Origin: Xanthomonas fragariae
GTDB lineage: Bacteria > Pseudomonadota > Gammaproteobacteria > Xanthomonadales > Xanthomonadaceae
DNA length: 64,000 bases
Direction of reading: 5' to 3'
Assembly (NCBI RefSeq): GCF_900183975.1
Contig: NZ_LT853882.1
Location: 4,208,103-4,272,102 of the forward strand
A program made the position numbers and the translations under genes. Below are positions 26,114-35,256 of the stretch, piece after piece. Below the pieces are notes generated by a model. The model was given only the letters and a program-made list of their open reading frames with translations. It searched no databases and was not told where the DNA came from. Positions within the stretch are counted from its first letter, which is position 1. Each line of letters opens with the position of its first letter.

Positions 26114-26884
26114 CTGAAAAATCCCTTTCAAGCGCCAAGTGCCGTCGGTGACAGCGGCGCGGTACTCAAGGATGACCATCCCATCGCCCGCATCCAGACA
26201 CGCAAAAACGCGATCCAGCGCAGCAGCCAACGCAGGTTGTAGCCGGCCGCGCAGCCGAGCACGTGCAGCGCATCGCCTTGGGCACCTTTCAGCCTGCAGC
26301 GACGCAGCCGGCAGTCTTCTTTCAGATGTCCGATCACCGGCTCCACCGCCTGCATCGCATGCGCGGCGTTGATGGTGTGCGCCAGCAGCTCTTCCATCCC
26401 GGCCTCACCCAGGCGCTGCCGCCAGCGCGTCAGCGAGCTGGCATCGCACGGCAAACGCGTCTGGAACACGACCTCGCCAGTGAAGAACTGCCAGTACGGA
26501 TTCTCCAGCCAACGCTCGCACACCGCTTCATCGGACAGGTCGTAGGCGTGTTTGAGGTAGAGCAAACCGGCAATCAGCCGCACCGGCAATGCCGGCCGAC
26601 CGCCACCGGCCTGGGTGGCCGGCAAGCGCGATGAAAGTGCTTGCTCCAACGCCGTCCACGGCATCCGTTGGCTCAGCCGCGCCAGCGGATGACGCAGATC
26701 GATCTGGTTCTCCAGCCGCGAACGAAACAACTCGTCGGCGGGTCTGTCTTCGGCAGCAGGACGGCGTGTACGCATGGGCGGAAATTGCAAGAAACCAGCC
26801 TTCAGCGTAGCGAACACCGGTAGTTCTGGCACGCCGGTGCAGACATCAAGGCCTTGCGGTCGTTGGGTGGTTGGGGTTTTTCAG
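26114..26884 (-). mobile_element. IS1478-like IS5-family element, internally deleted
   Basis: Inverted ends are CTGAAAAATCCC on the left (about 26114) and GGGGTTTTTCAG on the right (to about 26884). At 771 bp it is about half of a full element, because the middle of its transposase is missing. No clear target duplication is visible. It truncates the RelA/SpoT-like gene to its right. Confidence 0.7.
26128..26832 (-). pseudogene. IS1478-like transposase with internal deletion
   Basis: The 234-residue frame has the N-terminal domain (DELFRSRLENQIDLRHPLAR, LIAGLLYLKHAYDLSDEAVC, LTRWRQRLGEAGMEELL) and passes directly from AAHAMQAVE to VIGHLKEDCRLRRCRLKGAQ, which belongs near the C-terminus. Roughly 200 residues containing the first two catalytic Asp positions are missing. 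It cannot encode an active enzyme. Confidence 0.75.
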
Positions 26885-27183
26885 GTGCGACGAATTAACT
26901 TATCCAACACTGTTTCTCGACGTTTCAGCCTCTGCGCAGGGGCTAATCCAGTTGCATCTATAGATGGCTTTCGCAACCACATAGCAATAGAAGTGAGGGG
27001 CGTCAAATGAGACTTCCCCCAATCGTCAATAATATTAATGTCACTTGCGTCAATATCATTAACATCCAAAGCTTCAGCTATGCGCTTTCCCGCCTTCCTG
27101 ACTTGACTCTTACTTGGCAAAATTGCAAAACTCTTAGATTGATTATTAAGAAAAGATGGCCTGCTTAATACAAACTTCAGCAC
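26885..27183 (-). pseudogene. RelA/SpoT-domain protein, 5' fragment cut by an IS
   Basis: About 100 residues remain: LPSKSQVRKAGKRIAEAL, INIIDDWGKSHLTPLTSIAM and RLKRRETVLDKLIRR, the typical lead-in of stand-alone RelA/SpoT-domain proteins. The catalytic core that normally follows (MQDIGGCR-type block) is replaced by the IS1478-like element. The start is probably the GTG at 27183. The DNA is AT-rich relative to neighbours. Small proteins of this class include alarmone synthetases and toxic synthetases; the activity class cannot be told from this fragment. Confidence 0.65.
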
Positions 27184-27384
27184 CTCGGTCCATTCGCTTA
27201 AGATACGCTAATTCATAACTGATTTGGGTCGGATTTGTTTTATTAGGTGATCAGGCCGGCGAAAGCTAGTTTTATTCCGTAAGAATACGGCGAAGCCTTT
27301 TTCTCTAGGTAGCTCCTGACTCTTGACCTCCCATACATCCTCCACCCGCCATCCTCGCCTCCAGACTCAACTGGAGAACACGCA

Positions 27385-27717
27385 ATGATGAAGTGGATGG
27401 GCACCGCACTGGCTGCGGCAATGCTGTTGGCCGGTTGCGCCAAGATAGAGGGCGAGAAGTTCGTGGGCCATTGGGTCAACGTGCAGACGCAGGACGAGAC
27501 GATGGACATCGAGCGCAACGGCGAGACCTTCATGGTGCGCAGCACCACGCCGAAGTTCTTCAGCCGCACGCCCAAGACCGAGAGCTACCCGGCGGTCTAC
27601 AAGGACGGGGCGCTGCAGGTCACCAGTGATGGCGAGACGGTGAACTTCGCCATCGATGAGGCCAACGGCCACCTCAACACCGGCGGCGAGCAGTACCAGC
27701 GCGTGCCGGCCAAGTAA
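27385..27717 (+). CDS. Small lipoprotein, unknown function
   Basis: This 110-residue protein has a lipoprotein signal: MMKWMGTALAAAMLLAGCAK, with lipobox LLAGC (Cys at residue 18). The mature part (FVGHWVNVQTQDETMDIERN) looks like a small beta-barrel or lipocalin-like sensor domain: GxW near the start, then repeated short strands. GGAG lies upstream of the ATG. It is likely outer-membrane attached. The function is unknown. It marks the return to core-like GC content after the IS cluster. Confidence 0.75.
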   Translation: MMKWMGTALAAAMLLAGCAKIEGEKFVGHWVNVQTQDETMDIERNGETFMVRSTTPKFFSRTPKTESYPAVYKDGALQVTSDGETVNFAIDEANGHLNTGGEQYQRVPAK

Positions 27718-27975
27718 AGCCGCTGCTGTCGCCAGCGCCCGCGTGCCGGCCTTGACAGTCGCACGCGGGCGTTTGGCTTTTGTGGGTCTGCCGGCAGCTT
27801 GCTTCGATGGGCTGCAGGCGCCTGGCCCCCCCAGGGAAACGCCGAGCCCGCCGCACCGCCCGTCGCCCAGCCTCGCTATCCCCTGCCATTCCAACCCGCG
27901 CAAGCCTTACAGTGCGCAGGCACGCCAGGGTCACGGCGCTGCCAGACCGATCAATCCAGCAACTACGAGGGTGTC

Positions 27976-28074
27976 ATGAGCAAGGGAATGGACCAGAAGA
28001 AGAGCCAGAAGAAAGAGCCGGCCAAGACGCTGAAAGAAAAGCGCGCGGCCAAGCAGGAAAAGAAGGGCAAGTAA
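27976..28074 (+). CDS. Lys-rich 32-residue protein
   Basis: The frame encodes MSKGMDQKKSQKKEPAKTLK and then EKRAAKQEKKGK. GAGG is 6 bases before the ATG, and a terminator-like hairpin follows the stop. Very basic, lysine-rich proteins of this size recur in xanthomonads as hypothetical proteins; nucleic-acid binding is plausible but unproven. Confidence 0.65.
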   Translation: MSKGMDQKKSQKKEPAKTLKEKRAAKQEKKGK

Positions 28075-28100
28075 GCCGCCCGGCCTGCCAGACGGCAGAC

Positions 28101-28132
28101 GAGGTCAGGTGGATGCCTGACCTCGCGGTTTT
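28101..28132 (+). terminator. Rho-independent terminator-like hairpin
   Basis: Perfect 9-bp stem GAGGTCAGG / CCTGACCTC with a 6-base loop, followed by GCGGTTTT. It lies just after the Lys-rich small gene. Confidence 0.65.
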
Positions 28133-28260
28133 AGGATGACATCAATCGTTGAGCGTGCGTGTTCCTGCCTGTGCACGCTCACGCTGCTCTGCGATCGACA
28201 GGCCTTGCAAGTCACCGGGCGGACTCTGTTATCAGCGTGACGTGTGAGACACCCTTCCTA

Positions 28261-28551
28261 TCAAGCCGCCAGCCGCTTGATCCGCGATGGCAGGTCGCCC
28301 AGCGCGCGGTGCGCTTGTTCCAGCTCGTAATCGGCTTGCAGGCCTAGCCAGAAGCGCTCGGTCGTGCACAGCGCTGCAGCCAGGCGCACGGCGGTGTCGG
28401 CGGTGATGCCGCGCTTGCCCAACACGATTTCGTTGATACGGCGCGGCGGCACACCGGTGGCCCGCGCCAATGCGTTCTGGCTGATGCCCATCGGCTCGAG
28501 GAACTCCTCAAGCAGGATTTCACCAGGGTGGATGTTGGGTAGGACTGTCAT
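28261..28551 (-). CDS. higA: HigA-type antitoxin
   Basis: This 96-residue XRE-family antitoxin starts TVLPNIHPGEILLEEFLEPM, the HigA/VapI signature, followed by a helix-turn-helix (SQNALARATGVPPRRINEIV) and GKRGITADTAVRLAAAL. It would neutralise HigB and repress the operon. It lies 18 bases downstream of higB on the same strand, the reversed toxin-antitoxin order that defines higBA. It appears intact. Confidence 0.9.
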   Translation of the reverse strand: MTVLPNIHPGEILLEEFLEPMGISQNALARATGVPPRRINEIVLGKRGITADTAVRLAAALCTTERFWLGLQADYELEQAHRALGDLPSRIKRLAA

Positions 28552-28569
28552 GGACTGATGCCTCGTGCT

Positions 28570-28851
28570 TCAGTGGTAATCGACAATTTCGACCTCGGCG
28601 ACATCGCCCTCCATCCATCGGAAGCAGATGCGCAACTGGTCGTTGATCCGGATGCTGTACTGCCCGCGCCGCTCGCCCTTCAACGCTTCCAGCCGGTTGG
28701 CAGGCGGAATGCGCAGATCGTCGAGGTGCGCGGCAGCGTTGAGCATGCGCAACTTGCGGCGCGCGACCGACTGGATGTCGGCCGGCAACCGGCGGGAGCG
28801 CTCACCCACCCAGATCTTTTCGGCTTCCTTGTCGACAATGCTCTTGATCAT
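28570..28851 (-). CDS. higB: HigB-type toxin (RelE superfamily mRNA interferase)
   Basis: The 93-residue toxin reads MIKSIVDKEAEKIWVGERSR, LPADIQSVARRKLRMLNAA, LEALKGERRGQYSIRINDQL and RICFRW near the end, as in HigB/GraT. It would cut mRNA at the ribosome when free. ATG 28851 is selected because the fold starts there. The palindromic operator just upstream (28859-28896) fits autoregulation by HigA. The pair looks complete and functional. Confidence 0.9.
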   Translation of the reverse strand: MIKSIVDKEAEKIWVGERSRRLPADIQSVARRKLRMLNAAAHLDDLRIPPANRLEALKGERRGQYSIRINDQLRICFRWMEGDVAEVEIVDYH

Positions 28852-28858
28852 GTGTCGA

Positions 28859-28896
28859 CCATAACGCATAACGTTATATAGCGCAAGCCGTTATGG
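28859..28896 (-). promoter_or_regulatory. Palindromic operator upstream of higBA
   Basis: An 8-bp inverted repeat CCATAACG (28859-28866) / CGTTATGG (28889-28896) encloses a second palindrome ATAACGTTAT (28868-28877). It sits 8-45 bases before the higB start, the expected place for a HigA binding site overlapping the promoter. Confidence 0.6.
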
Positions 28897-29314
28897 ATGA
28901 GTCGTCAGTTCTGGCTGCTGGGCGCTCAGATCGATGGCCACGCGGCTCATGACGAACTCCAAAATCCATCCAGCCGGAGATCAAGACAGGCTGCGCGAAG
29001 TAGAAGCACAAGCTCGCCAGAAACAGTTCATCGAGTGTCGCAAAATGACAGCTGAAGACGTCTTCCCTTGGTCCAGGGACGGCATCTCGGGACGTATCTG
29101 CCATCCACTCGAAGTGGATCGAGTGTGCGCTTGCCTCCCCGGCCGACAACAAGCGCGGTCTCGGAGCGGTGCGTGAGGCGTAAGCCGCACTCCCCACCAG
29201 ATACTTTTCAGATGCGGTGAGATTGTTTTCCATGACTCTTCCCGTAGGCGGCAGTCATCCGAAAACCTTGGATAACTGACTCTTGCTGTGACTCATTGCA
29301 GGTGAGGACCTCTA
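28897..29314. other. Stretch with one doubtful frame
   Basis: A minus-strand frame of 119 residues (28874-29233; begins MENNLTASEKYLVGSAAYAS) is open but shows no known domain, and it overlaps the higBA operator at its end. I see no other gene or element here. Confidence 0.3.
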
Positions 29315-31390
29315 TCAAAACAACGAACCCTGCACGGGCATGGCGGTGGGTGGGGCTGTTGCTTGCATGGCGGGCGCCGCCTGCTGCTCCGCACCCAACC
29401 GCCACGCCAAGCCCGAGATGCGTGCGGCATGCCTTGCCAGCGCGGCGCGGATGACCGCTTCACTGCCGGCCAAGTGCAGCGCGCGGCGGGGGCGGGTGAT
29501 GCCGGTATAAAGCAGTTCGCGGCTGAGCACGCGGGCGTCGCGGGTGGGCAGTTGTAGCCAGACGTCGTCGAATTCGCTGCCTTGGGCCTTGTGGACGGTC
29601 ATGGCGAAGGCGCTTTCGTGGGCGGGCAGTGCGGCGGGATGGAAGCCGCGCACCTGGCCATCGCCGTCGCCTTCGAACCAGGCGACCAGGGTGTGGCGGC
29701 TGGCGGTAAGGTCGTCGCTGCGATTTGAGGCTGGACTTGCTTCGCTGCGCAGGCAGATGCCGACGTCGCCGTTGAACAGGCCGTGGCGGTAGCTGTTTTC
29801 GGTGATCAGCAGCAGGCGGCCCTGGAACCAGGGCAAGGCGGTGCCGAGGCGGCGGGCGCCGGAGCCGTTTTCGGCCAGCAGCTGTTCGATGCGGGCGTTG
29901 AGGCCGCGGGCGCCTTGCGGGCCGGCACGTACAGCGGTGAGCAGGCGCAGGCGCCCCGCGTCGCGCAGTGCGGCGGCTGGGTCGTGTGCGTCGGCCAGCG
30001 CGCGCCAATGGGCGAGCAGTGCGTCGCGGCCGAGGGCGAGCGGGTCGTTGCCGTCTTCGTGGAAGTGCACGCCGGCCAGCTCGCCGCTGCGTAGCAGGGC
30101 GAGTGCGGTGTCGGCGTCGCCGGCACGAATGGCGTCGGCCAGTGGGGCGAGTGCGAAGTCTTCCGCTTGCCGGTAGCCGCGCAGCAGGTGCACGCGGTGG
30201 CCGGCCAAGCCGCCTGTGTAGGTGTCGGCGGGCGCGGTGTCACTGGGCACGCTGCCGAGCAGCGGTTGCAGCGCGGCGGCGGCGTGCGGCTGCAGGGCGT
30301 CGCCGGGGCCGGCGGCCTGCAGGATGGCGGCGAGCACGTCGCCGGCTTCAACCGAGGGCAGCTGGTCGGCGTCGCCCAGCAGGATCAGTTGGGTGCCGTC
30401 GGCAACTGCTTCTACCAGTTTGCACATCAGCGGCAGGTCGACCATGGAGGCTTCGTCGACGACGATCAGGTCGAAGGGCAGCGGGTTTTCGGCGTTATGG
30501 CGGAAGTGCGGGGAATCCGGGATGACGCCGAGCAGGCGATGCAGGGTGCTGGCGCCGGTGGGGAGGAGAGATTCCCAAGTGGGTGGCTCGCTCTCATCGG
30601 CCCTGCGGGCCCTCTCTCCCCTAAGCGGGAGAGGGGAAGGGTCTGGGGTCGATGGGAGCTGTATGCCGTCGGCGATGGCGCGGGCAACTGCGAGGCGCAG
30701 GCTTTCGGCCATGCGCTCGGCGGCGCGACCGGTGGGCGCGGCCAGGGCGATGCTCGGGGCTGGGGTGCCAGCCGCACGTGCCTGGGCGATGCGCAACAGT
30801 AGCAGGCGCGCGATGGTGGTGGTCTTGCCGGTGCCGGGGCCGCCGGTAACCAGCAGCAGCGTGCGGCGCAGGGCGAGGGCTGCTGCTTGGGCTTGGCGGT
30901 CTGGGGCTTGGGAGGAGTCGGGTGCGCTGGGAAACAACTGCGCGAACAGCGGCGCTAGCGTGGCTGCGTCGAGGGGTGGGGGCGATTGGGCGGCGATGCG
31001 TTGCAGACCTAGCGCGAGGCGGCGTTCGTATTCGCGGTAGCGGCGCAGGTAGAGCAGGCCGTGTTCGAGGACCAGCGGGCAGTCGGCAGCGGCGGGGTCT
31101 TCGGGCAGCGGTTGGTCGACCCAGCGTGAGGCTGCGAGGGTGCGCTGCCAGTGGGTTGGGTCTGGAAAGGATGGGGGCACACCGTCGCGTGGGTCTAGCA
31201 GCATGGCGGCGCGGGTGGGGTCGAGCCCTGCGTGGCCGCTGGTGACCGCAAGTGACGCTAATGCGGCACCAGCCAGGACCAGGGGGTCGGTGCTCGGGGC
31301 CAGGCGTTGCAGGCTTTGGGCGAAGGCCAGATCCAGCGTGCGCAGGGCGCCGGCCTGGTTGAGTGCAGTGAAGAGGTTCGGGTGGGTCAT
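29315..31390 (-). CDS. recD: Exodeoxyribonuclease V alpha subunit RecD
   Basis: This 691-residue 5'-3' helicase is part of RecBCD, which processes double-strand breaks. Superfamily 1 motifs are intact: Walker A TGGPGTGKTTTIARLL, DEAS box IVVDEASMVDLPLM, LLGDADQLPSVEAGDVLAA, and the C-terminal TVHKAQGSEFDDVWLQLP and LYTGITRPRRALHLAG. Its start overlaps the recB stop (ATGA). Between the Walker A region and the DEAS box there is an extra segment (SPLPLRGERARRADES) encoded by a palindromic repeat, which looks like an insertion tolerated in frame. Confidence 0.95.
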   Translation of the reverse strand: MTHPNLFTALNQAGALRTLDLAFAQSLQRLAPSTDPLVLAGAALASLAVTSGHAGLDPTRAAMLLDPRDGVPPSFPDPTHWQRTLAASRWVDQPLPEDPAAADCPLVLEHGLLYLRRYREYERRLALGLQRIAAQSPPPLDAATLAPLFAQLFPSAPDSSQAPDRQAQAAALALRRTLLLVTGGPGTGKTTTIARLLLLRIAQARAAGTPAPSIALAAPTGRAAERMAESLRLAVARAIADGIQLPSTPDPSPLPLRGERARRADESEPPTWESLLPTGASTLHRLLGVIPDSPHFRHNAENPLPFDLIVVDEASMVDLPLMCKLVEAVADGTQLILLGDADQLPSVEAGDVLAAILQAAGPGDALQPHAAAALQPLLGSVPSDTAPADTYTGGLAGHRVHLLRGYRQAEDFALAPLADAIRAGDADTALALLRSGELAGVHFHEDGNDPLALGRDALLAHWRALADAHDPAAALRDAGRLRLLTAVRAGPQGARGLNARIEQLLAENGSGARRLGTALPWFQGRLLLITENSYRHGLFNGDVGICLRSEASPASNRSDDLTASRHTLVAWFEGDGDGQVRGFHPAALPAHESAFAMTVHKAQGSEFDDVWLQLPTRDARVLSRELLYTGITRPRRALHLAGSEAVIRAALARHAARISGLAWRLGAEQQAAPAMQATAPPTAMPVQGSLF
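30612..30633. repeat. Palindromic repeat inside recD
   Basis: CTCTCCCC-TAAG-CGGGAGAG is a near-perfect hairpin within the recD reading frame. It encodes part of PLPLRGERARRADE, which is not part of the RecD family pattern. Confidence 0.6.
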
Positions 31391-34300
31391 GGAGTGCGAG
31401 TTGCCATGGCGGACGCGCCCTCACCACAGCTCCTCCCCCGGGGGGAGAGGGGCTCTGCCCCATCGTTAGAACGGTGCTCTGTGGGCGTGCCGGCGAACAG
31501 CGCGTCCAGGGCGTCCACCAGGGCTGGGTCGAAGCGCCAGGCGTAGATGCCGGGCCCAGGCGTGCCGGAGACGGATGAGCGGGTAGCGTCCAGGCCACGG
31601 CAGAACAGGTAGCGCACGCCGCCGAAGTCGCGGGCGTAGTCGTAGGAATTGCCCAGGCGGAAGCGGAGCCAGCGATGCAGGGCGAGGGTGTAGATCAGCG
31701 CCTGCAACTCATATTCACTGTGCGCCATGGCGCGGGCCAGGGCGTCGGCGTCGTAGCTGGGCAGACGGTTGGATTTGTAGTCGAGCACGTACCAGCGGCC
31801 GTCGATGGTGTAGGTAAGGTCGATCAGGCCGGTCATCAGGCCCTCCAAGCGGTGGCGTGCGCCAAAGGCCTGGCGGTCGCCGACCACACCAAAGCGATGC
31901 AGCAGTGCGAGCAATACATCGACGCGGGTAGGTCGCATGGCGAAATGGAATTCCATTTCGTTGCGGCGCTGCGGCTCCGGCACGGCGGCCAGATGGGTGC
32001 CTTCCGGCAGGGTGACGGTGAGGGTGTGGCCGATCAGGTCGGTGAGCATGGCCAGGCCATCGTCCCATTCGTTATGGGCGTAGCCACCGCGTTGCAGGGC
32101 TTCGAGGATGGCGGCGGCCTGGCCCTGGGGTGCGGGTTGGCCTGGCTGCCAGGCATGCCAGGCGGCGAAGTCGCAGCGCTCGAACACCTCGTGCATCACC
32201 ACGCCGAAGCGATTGCCGGCAAAGCGCGGGTCGAAGGCGTCGACCTCGGTGGCTACCGCTATCGCCTCGCTGCTGGACGGTTCGTCGCTGCCGCCGCTGC
32301 CGACGACGGTGGCGCTGGCCATCGGGTCGGTGGCGGCGCCGGTATCGGCGTTGGCCAATTGGGTGAAACTGTAGACCCACCACTCGGGCGCGATATGGCG
32401 CTGCGGGGTGCGGGCGGGCGGCACCTGCGCCTCGTCCGGCGGCGGCAGGCGTGGCAGGTTGGTTGGCGGCGTGGCGGTATCCACCACTACTGCGCCCTGC
32501 AGCGCATCGAGTGCACCCAACATGCCGGACAAGGCGGTGCGTTCGTGCTGGTGGAATGGGCCGCTGGCGATCCACAGCGCGTGCTCGGCGCGGGTCAGGC
32601 CGACGTAGAGCAGGCGTGCGTCTTCGGCGCGTTGTTCCTGCTTCCAGGCCGCTTCGGCAGCGCTCCAGGTGGGGTCGTCCTTATCTGTCTTCCAATGCAG
32701 CTGACGGCCGCGACCCGGCGCGTGCACCACGCAATGGCGGCCAGCGCCCTTGTCGCTGCGGCCGATACCGATATACGGCAGAAACACCAGCGGATATTCC
32801 AGGCCCTTGCTCTTGTGCAGGGTGACGATCTGCACACGGCGCACGTCCGATTCCAGCCGCAGTTGCTGGGTTTCGTCGTTTTCGTCGGCGTTGGCGATGC
32901 GGCGGGCCAGCCAGTCGACCAGGCCGTGCGGGCCGAGTGCGCGGGCGTCGGCTTCCTGCAGCAGTTCGGCCAGTTGCAGGTAATTGGTGAGGCGACGCTC
33001 GCCATCGACCAGTGCGAGCAGGCGTTGCCCGTGCGCGGCGCCGAGGTCGCCGATCAGCGCCAGCGGGCCGCCACGTTGCCAGCGTTCGCGCCAGTCCAGT
33101 GCCAGCTGCTGCCATCGGCGATAACGTTCGCCGTCGTGTTCGAGTGCGGCGATGGCGATCGCGTCTTCGCCGATCAGCACCGTGGCCAGTGCGGCGCGCA
33201 GGCGGCTGTCGTCGCCTGGATCGAGCAAGGCCTGCAGCAGGGCCAGCAGCTCCAGCGCTTCGTCGGTGGCGAACAGGCTTTGCTTGCCGGCGGCGACTGC
33301 CGGAATGCCTACCGCGCCCAGCGCCTGTTGGATACGCGTGGCCTCGCCGTGGCTGCGCACCAGTACGGCGATGTCGCCGGCCTGCACCGGGCGGCCACAG
33401 ATCGTGGCGATGGCGTCGCGGCCATCGGCCAGCCAGCCGCGAATCGCCGCAACGCAGGCGGCGGTGGACAGCTCACGGGCGCGGACGGCGCTCCAGGGTT
33501 TGGGCTTGCCTGCGGGCTTGTTCTTCGCCGCTGGCGCGGCAGGCGGCGGTGGTTCGGGCGCGCGCCACAACGTCAATGCCGGGGCGGTGGCGCCTTCGCG
33601 TTGCAGGTCGGTGTCCAGCCGCTTGGTACCAGCCTGCACCGGATGGAAAGCGATGCCGTCGGTGAGGAAGGCGTCGGTGAAGCCGGCCTGCGCGTACAGC
33701 GCGTCGATGGCCGCCAACACGCCGGGGCGCGAGCGGAAATTGTGGCTCAGCGGCGGGGCAAGTTCAGCGGTGACCGCGGCATCCAGATACGCGCGCACGT
33801 CGCCGCCGCGGAAGCCGTAGATGGCCTGCTTGGGGTCGCCGATCAAAAACAGCGCCGGCGCAAGTTCGGCCGCGCGTGCGAGTGGGCCTTCGCCGAACAC
33901 GTTGGAGAAGATCGACCACTGGCGGTCGTCGGTGTCCTGGAATTCGTCCACCAACGCGATGGCGTACTGCGCGCGCAGGCGTTTGAGCAGTCCGTCGGCC
34001 TGCGCGCCTTGCAACGCCTGTGCGACGCCATTGACCAGATCGTCATAGGTTTGCACGCGGCGCTGGCGCTTGAGCAAAGCGAGCCGTGCGATGGCGTCGT
34101 CGCGCAGGGCGTGCAGCAGGCGAATGCGGCGACGGGTGCGCCATTCTTCGACGCGTGCCAGCGCGGTGAGATAGCTGTCTATCTCGTGGCTCATCGGCGA
34201 GGCCGGTGTGCGGTCGACGAACTTCTTGTTGGTGCCCGATGCCAGTTCCGCAGCGGTCAACTTGAGCAACTTGGCATGGGGCGCGGTGCCGATCGATGGC

Positions 34301-35256
34301 GCGGCGGCGAAACGTTCGAACCAATGCCACAGCGATGCCAACCAGTCGGGCTTATAGCTGACCTTGCTCAAGATGCCGCCATCGATGGCGGACATGATGG
34401 CTTCGAAGAAGGCGGTGCCGTGCGCCTGGAACGCGGCGGCCAATGCGGCGCTGGCATCTTGCACGGCCTGTAGCAGCGCGGCGGAATTGTCGGTAGTCGT
34501 TGCCACCCCCGGCAACAGCGTTGGATGACGCACCAAGGCGCGCAGATCGCTGGCCAATGCCTCGGGGCCGCCCGACCACAGCGCGATCAGGTCTTCGGCC
34601 ATCACCGCATCGGCGGCCCGCTGGCGCCATAGATCGGCGGCGACTTCGCCCAGCAATTGGCGGTCGTTGGCGAGCAGTTCCGGCGCGGCGAGGGCCTGGC
34701 CGCTTTCCAAGGCGTGTTCGCGCAGCACGCGCGCGCAGAAGCCGTGGATGGTGAAGACCGCAGCCAGGTCGATTTCTTCCACTGCCTGTTGCAGGCGGCG
34801 GCGCAAGGCGGCCGGGGTTTCAGTGCCGTTGGTCAGATGCGCGGCGAGAATGGCGCGGGTGAGGGTGGCGTCGGGCGCGTCTTGTTGCGCTGGCGCCAGG
34901 TGGTCTTGGATTATTGGCCGCGACGGGTCATCGGTGCTCGTGGCCGCGGCCAGTTCGGTTGCTGCCAATGGCCGAAGGCTACCCGGGGCCGCTCCTACAG
35001 AAGCCGATGAGGCATCGGGCACCAACGTTGCGGCCAGGACGAGGCGCTCACGGATACGGCGGCGCAATTCCTGCGTTGCGGCTTCGGTAAAAGTGACCGC
35101 GAGAATCTGCCCGATGCGCAAACCGCGCTCGACCACCAGACGGGTGAACAGCGTGGCCAGAGTGAAGGTCTTGCCGGTGCCGGCACTGGCCTCGATCAGG
35201 CGAACGCCATGCAGCGGCAATTGCAGGTACGGGTCGGTTACGGCGATGACGCTCAT
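31387..35256 (-). CDS. recB: Exodeoxyribonuclease V beta subunit RecB
   Basis: The 1289-residue helicase-nuclease has all UvrD-like motifs: EASAGTGKTFTLATLFTRLV, VTFTEAATQELRRRIRERL, LVDEFQDTD, FLIGDPKQAIYGFRGGD, IVTLHKSKGLEYPLVFLP and LLYVGLTRAEHALW. The C-terminal nuclease site is present as TGLIDLTYTIDGRWYVLDYK. The ATG at 35256 overlaps the recC stop. Repeat-derived insertions are visible near residues 90-100 (SVGAAPGS, a GTAGGAGC repeat) and at the very C-terminus (LSPRGRSCGEGASA). Otherwise it appears functional. Confidence 0.95.
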   Translation of the reverse strand: MSVIAVTDPYLQLPLHGVRLIEASAGTGKTFTLATLFTRLVVERGLRIGQILAVTFTEAATQELRRRIRERLVLAATLVPDASSASVGAAPGSLRPLAATELAAATSTDDPSRPIIQDHLAPAQQDAPDATLTRAILAAHLTNGTETPAALRRRLQQAVEEIDLAAVFTIHGFCARVLREHALESGQALAAPELLANDRQLLGEVAADLWRQRAADAVMAEDLIALWSGGPEALASDLRALVRHPTLLPGVATTTDNSAALLQAVQDASAALAAAFQAHGTAFFEAIMSAIDGGILSKVSYKPDWLASLWHWFERFAAAPSIGTAPHAKLLKLTAAELASGTNKKFVDRTPASPMSHEIDSYLTALARVEEWRTRRRIRLLHALRDDAIARLALLKRQRRVQTYDDLVNGVAQALQGAQADGLLKRLRAQYAIALVDEFQDTDDRQWSIFSNVFGEGPLARAAELAPALFLIGDPKQAIYGFRGGDVRAYLDAAVTAELAPPLSHNFRSRPGVLAAIDALYAQAGFTDAFLTDGIAFHPVQAGTKRLDTDLQREGATAPALTLWRAPEPPPPAAPAAKNKPAGKPKPWSAVRARELSTAACVAAIRGWLADGRDAIATICGRPVQAGDIAVLVRSHGEATRIQQALGAVGIPAVAAGKQSLFATDEALELLALLQALLDPGDDSRLRAALATVLIGEDAIAIAALEHDGERYRRWQQLALDWRERWQRGGPLALIGDLGAAHGQRLLALVDGERRLTNYLQLAELLQEADARALGPHGLVDWLARRIANADENDETQQLRLESDVRRVQIVTLHKSKGLEYPLVFLPYIGIGRSDKGAGRHCVVHAPGRGRQLHWKTDKDDPTWSAAEAAWKQEQRAEDARLLYVGLTRAEHALWIASGPFHQHERTALSGMLGALDALQGAVVVDTATPPTNLPRLPPPDEAQVPPARTPQRHIAPEWWVYSFTQLANADTGAATDPMASATVVGSGGSDEPSSSEAIAVATEVDAFDPRFAGNRFGVVMHEVFERCDFAAWHAWQPGQPAPQGQAAAILEALQRGGYAHNEWDDGLAMLTDLIGHTLTVTLPEGTHLAAVPEPQRRNEMEFHFAMRPTRVDVLLALLHRFGVVGDRQAFGARHRLEGLMTGLIDLTYTIDGRWYVLDYKSNRLPSYDADALARAMAHSEYELQALIYTLALHRWLRFRLGNSYDYARDFGGVRYLFCRGLDATRSSVSGTPGPGIYAWRFDPALVDALDALFAGTPTEHRSNDGAEPLSPRGRSCGEGASAMATRTP
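31419..31455. repeat. Palindromic repeat at the 3' end of recB
   Basis: CTCCTCCCCCGGGGGGAGAG forms a hairpin within the last codons of recB and encodes EPLSPRGRSCGEG. It resembles the repeat inside recD. Confidence 0.6.
34978..35001. repeat. GTAGGAGC-type REP half-site inside recB
   Basis: On the coding strand TGTAGGAGCGGCCCCGGG matches one arm of the extragenic REP at 45231. Here it lies inside the recB frame and encodes SVGAAPGS. Confidence 0.6.

Noticed and set aside
28874..29233. 119-residue frame near higBA as a gene
   Set aside because: It overlaps the operator and shows no family features.
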